From the NCBI GenBank assembly GCA_016933695.1, contig JAFGAL010000010.1:62001-126000 (forward strand): 64,000 nt of DNA, read 5' to 3'. Position 1 is the first letter of the stretch. The number at the start of each line of letters is the position of its first letter. The position numbers and the translations under genes were made by a program. The notes under the pieces were generated by a model that was not told the DNA's origin, did no database searches, and saw nothing but the letters and a program-made list of their open reading frames with translations. Positions 61,286 through 64,000 of the stretch are shown here, in pieces. The DNA is from Candidatus Zixiibacteriota bacterium. GTDB lineage: Bacteria; Zixibacteria; MSB-5A5; GN15; PGXB01.

Positions 61286-63910
61286 CTACATAATGATGAC
61301 GATTTTTCCAATTTGGTTTCCTAACGCGGATTCCACTGAATAGTAATAAATGCCCGATACGGCGGCCTGGGTGTTGCGCGTAATCAAATCCCAGGTGGCG
61401 TGCATGGCCTGGGGATCGCCCGGGGCCTTGTTGTGTTCAATTTCACGCACCAAATCGCCGTCAATCGTAAAGATGCGGATGGTGCATTTATGTGGAAGGT
61501 TGGCAAAGTGGATGGCACGGAGTCGTTCCGGATTAATCACTCCGGTTAAGGCGTCGCGTCCCTCAAAGGAACCGCCTTCAATGTCCTGGTAATTGGCATC
61601 GATGCGATAGGGATTGGGATAGACGATAACATTCAGCTTGTCCCGTTCAACCGTTTCCGCGGAATTCTGGGCGTATTCGGAAACCATATTCAGCAGGGGG
61701 GAGGATTCCAGTGCCTGCAGACCGAATCCGGGCGAGCCGTAGTCAAAGGCGGTGACGGTGATAAAGTACAGTTGTGCCGGCAGGACATTTCTGATGACAT
61801 ATTCGTACTCGAAATACTTGAACTCGCCGCTTTCGGTCAATTCATCGGGAAACAGCACCGCCGCCTCCGCCGGGTCCAGTGTGGAAGGGTATTGCTGATA
61901 GGGGTACACTTTGTGAATCAGCATCGTATCGGTAAGGTCTCCCGTGTTCCAGTCCTGCGGCGCGAAATAATACAGCGTGTCATCGGCGTCCGGGGTGCTG
62001 ACATACAGGGGATTGTCGACGTTATAGTACAGGGGGTCAAAATCATCCCCGTACAATTCCCGCAAGGCTTCCAAGGTAAACGGCAAATCAAGCAGTCGCC
62101 AGGCGTTGCGGGACTGATCGAAAAACCACCGGTTGAAGTCGATTCTGTCATATGAAGAATGAAGCGTAAAATCGGCCGCCTGCGGCGTCAATGACGTATA
62201 TACGCGATACCCCTCGAAATCAAGATCGCCGCTGAAGGGATCGGGCGTGTTTTCCGATGCAAAACCGTTCCAGCGAATGACCAGATGCCCCCGGCTGAAC
62301 TCATCCACTTCCGGATAGATTCGCAAGTCGGGTGGCGGCGGGGGAGACGCACCGCGAAAATCGGGAACCCCATCGCCTTCGTAGTACGTCGTATCGCAGG
62401 CGCCGAAGACAATGGTCGTTTCCGGAGGTTCAACGGAATTGTCAATAATGATATTCGTATCCATACAACAAATGCGCCATTTCCCGTACAGACTGTCGTC
62501 GTTGGAATCGACGCCGGGGTTATCATATACCCATGACGCCCATACGGAATTCAGTGCCAGATCGGAGAAGTCGAGTCGCTCATAGTACTCCTCCGGAGTG
62601 TTATGGTTGAAATACTCCTCGAAATCGGTGGCCGTGACATGAAGATCTTCACCGCAGACATAGGCGAAACTGACCGGGAGGACCTCTCCCGGGGCGATTT
62701 CAAATGGCCCGAAAGAAAGCAAAAAACGGGCATCATACCCGTCGGCGTAATCGGGGGCTTCCGGTGGCGGAGCGAGCCAGCCGCTCTCGGAATGGTTTTT
62801 CCCGGTGAACAGCTGGTCGTAATCAAACTCCTGATGTTTCATGACATAGTATTTATTCCGATCGCCCAGTGGTGTTCCCAGGATACCGTTCATGTCGCGA
62901 AAAGGATCGGTGGGAGTTCCCGCGCGACGAGGTCCGAAATCCCCGGTCGGACCGGAATAGTCGGTGATCCACCAGTTAAAAGAATACTTCAGCGAATCCG
63001 ATGGTGTGCGTACGACACGCACTCCGGCCACGCTGGTGGCGCTGGTCGACGTAAACATTCCCTGATCGCTGGGGTCGCCGTCGTTGTCGGTGATATAGGC
63101 GATATTTATGGTGTCGAGAAAGCCGCATGGGGAATTGGATGGAAAATCCCGCCGGAATCCGCACACATCGTCGCCCCAGCCGGCATCTCCGGAAACCGAT
63201 TCATGATGGACGTCGCCATCGACATAAATCGCCATGTATATCTGGTTAAGCTCTTTTCTGCCGATGTTTTTTATCGAGTAATCAAACAGCACAAAGTCCT
63301 GCGCATAGGAGTAACTCCAGACATAACTGCGTTGGATGATTTCAATGTTCAGCGGGACATGGGGACGTCCGTCGTATTGATCGGAACTGACATAGGATGA
63401 ATTGGTGACGGTATCGGTGTATTTGGCGATAATATCCTGTTCCGACTTGGCAACGTCGGAGTAGAACTGGTTGCCGGGCTGGATGGAACGATGAATCATT
63501 TTGCCGGCCGGATACGGGTCGGCCCAGAATTCCTGGACACTGTAATAATCATCCACCCCCACCGAGACCAGCGTGTCACGGCCCACAATGGCGCCGATCC
63601 AGAATGCTCCGACATACAGGTGTTCGACACCGGAGTTGGTGGGAAAGATGCAGGAGGGAGCGGGATTGCCGGTTACAGGGTCAACCTGGGACTGGCCGGC
63701 AAGACCGAATTGGCCATTGTTTTTAACGGAAATGGCGACATTGCCGATCCTCATGCCATGCACACCAATATCGAGATAAGGTTCGTCAAAAGCCATATTT
63801 TTCAGGAGGGCCTGGCCCGGCCTGTTTTGTGTTGCTATTTTAGGAGATTCAAAGGCCGCTCCCAGTTGAAAGCTCATCAGGAAAATCACCGACGCCAGGA
63901 AGATTCTCAT
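61286..63910 (-). CDS. Large secreted protein with Por-type C-terminal domain, paralogue B
   Basis: Secreted protein of 874 residues with a signal peptide (FLASVIFLMSFQLGAA). It aligns with paralogue A over its whole length, for example FWIGAIVGRDTLVSVG, YDNPGVDSNDDSLYGKW, DGVPDFRGASPPPPPDL and the C-terminal VIVYPNPYRIDANYQD, LPHKCTIRIFTIDGDLVREI and GIYYYSVESALGNQIGKIVIIM. The strongest conservation is in the C-terminal sorting-type domain. An operon with paralogue A is likely. The role is unknown; cell-surface structural or binding proteins are plausible. Confidence 0.75.
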   Translation of the reverse strand: MRIFLASVIFLMSFQLGAAFESPKIATQNRPGQALLKNMAFDEPYLDIGVHGMRIGNVAISVKNNGQFGLAGQSQVDPVTGNPAPSCIFPTNSGVEHLYVGAFWIGAIVGRDTLVSVGVDDYYSVQEFWADPYPAGKMIHRSIQPGNQFYSDVAKSEQDIIAKYTDTVTNSSYVSSDQYDGRPHVPLNIEIIQRSYVWSYSYAQDFVLFDYSIKNIGRKELNQIYMAIYVDGDVHHESVSGDAGWGDDVCGFRRDFPSNSPCGFLDTINIAYITDNDGDPSDQGMFTSTSATSVAGVRVVRTPSDSLKYSFNWWITDYSGPTGDFGPRRAGTPTDPFRDMNGILGTPLGDRNKYYVMKHQEFDYDQLFTGKNHSESGWLAPPPEAPDYADGYDARFLLSFGPFEIAPGEVLPVSFAYVCGEDLHVTATDFEEYFNHNTPEEYYERLDFSDLALNSVWASWVYDNPGVDSNDDSLYGKWRICCMDTNIIIDNSVEPPETTIVFGACDTTYYEGDGVPDFRGASPPPPPDLRIYPEVDEFSRGHLVIRWNGFASENTPDPFSGDLDFEGYRVYTSLTPQAADFTLHSSYDRIDFNRWFFDQSRNAWRLLDLPFTLEALRELYGDDFDPLYYNVDNPLYVSTPDADDTLYYFAPQDWNTGDLTDTMLIHKVYPYQQYPSTLDPAEAAVLFPDELTESGEFKYFEYEYVIRNVLPAQLYFITVTAFDYGSPGFGLQALESSPLLNMVSEYAQNSAETVERDKLNVIVYPNPYRIDANYQDIEGGSFEGRDALTGVINPERLRAIHFANLPHKCTIRIFTIDGDLVREIEHNKAPGDPQAMHATWDLITRNTQAAVSGIYYYSVESALGNQIGKIVIIM

Positions 63911-63962
63911 TTTGCAATCCGCTCTTAGCCGTTACACGATATCGATTCTAATACATCAAATC

Positions 63963-63991
63963 AATGTATAACATATCGCTATTCAATGCAA
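63963..63991 (-). promoter_or_regulatory. Promoter of the paralogue B-A operon
   Basis: On the minus strand TTGCAT (63991-63986) and TACATT (63968-63963) with a 17-base spacer, about 55 bases before the start at 63910. Confidence 0.45.
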
Positions 63992-64000
63992 CAGCATTAA

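Overview
The window looks like a chromosomal segment of an uncultured Gram-negative bacterium of the FCB group. The best guess is Candidatus Zixibacteria or a close relative such as KSB1 or Latescibacterota. This rests on gene content: Omp85 and TolC outer-membrane proteins, secreted proteins with Por-type (T9SS-like) C-terminal YPNPFNP or YPNPYR domains, dockerin repeats on a secreted protease, GWxTD proteins, several DUF1573 proteins and an alternative bacterial GlmU. No phage, insertion sequence or CRISPR array was seen. Gene density is high, and most operons end in clear hairpin terminators.

Layout. 1-5 kb: the N-terminal part of a PilB/GspE ATPase (minus), an Omp85-type barrel protein, a dockerin-bearing metalloprotease and a small zinc-ribbon protein. 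5-10.7 kb (minus): an M6 protease with a sorting domain, then an operon of a 683-residue envelope protein and a beta-barrel protein. 10.8-13.1 kb: two WYL/HTH regulators and a QueT-like transporter. 13.2-19 kb: carbohydrate genes (GlmU-like, GalT, GlgA, a GT-C membrane protein) with overlapping stops and starts. 19.1-21.6 kb: tRNA-Gly, tRNA-Cys, ferredoxin, archease and RtcB. 21.9-26.8 kb: a very large multi-PAS LuxR-type regulator, followed by a candidate small RNA with its own promoter and terminator. 27-36 kb: DUF1573 protein with a cystathionine-beta-synthase-like enzyme, SPOR lipoprotein, YjbQ, S9 peptidase, a two-CW protein with a zinc-ribbon/PEGA/TPR membrane protein, and a large lipoprotein. 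36.6-46.7 kb: TolC, MacA-like adaptor, one ABC ATPase, three FtsX/MacB permeases and two GWxTD proteins. 46.8-49.5 kb (minus): three DUF1573 paralogues. 49.7-58.7 kb: housekeeping enzymes and transporters (M20, SDR, EamA, LOG, M29, DUF72, CheW-like, GT-B, MFS). 58.7-63.9 kb (minus): two large secreted paralogues with the same sorting-type C-terminus.

The most interesting observation is the middle DUF1573 gene (47711-48460, minus). Its reading frame is interrupted by a single UGA exactly where its neighbouring paralogue has the first cysteine of a Cys-Gly-Cys motif. Both genes are 249 codons long, the rest of the frame is intact, and a hairpin that satisfies the usual bacterial SECIS geometry follows the UGA but is absent from the cysteine paralogue. 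This suggests a selenocysteine-containing DUF1573 protein. Other points worth checking are the candidate small RNA at 26.9-27.0 kb, a multi-stem RNA element at 21.6 kb, a possible AUC start codon on the first GWxTD gene, a tandem TATGGG-N6-CCCATA palindrome upstream of the M6 protease, and an SDR enzyme lacking the YxxxK motif.

All calls come from reading the sequence. Family names rest on recognised motifs, and no database search was run.
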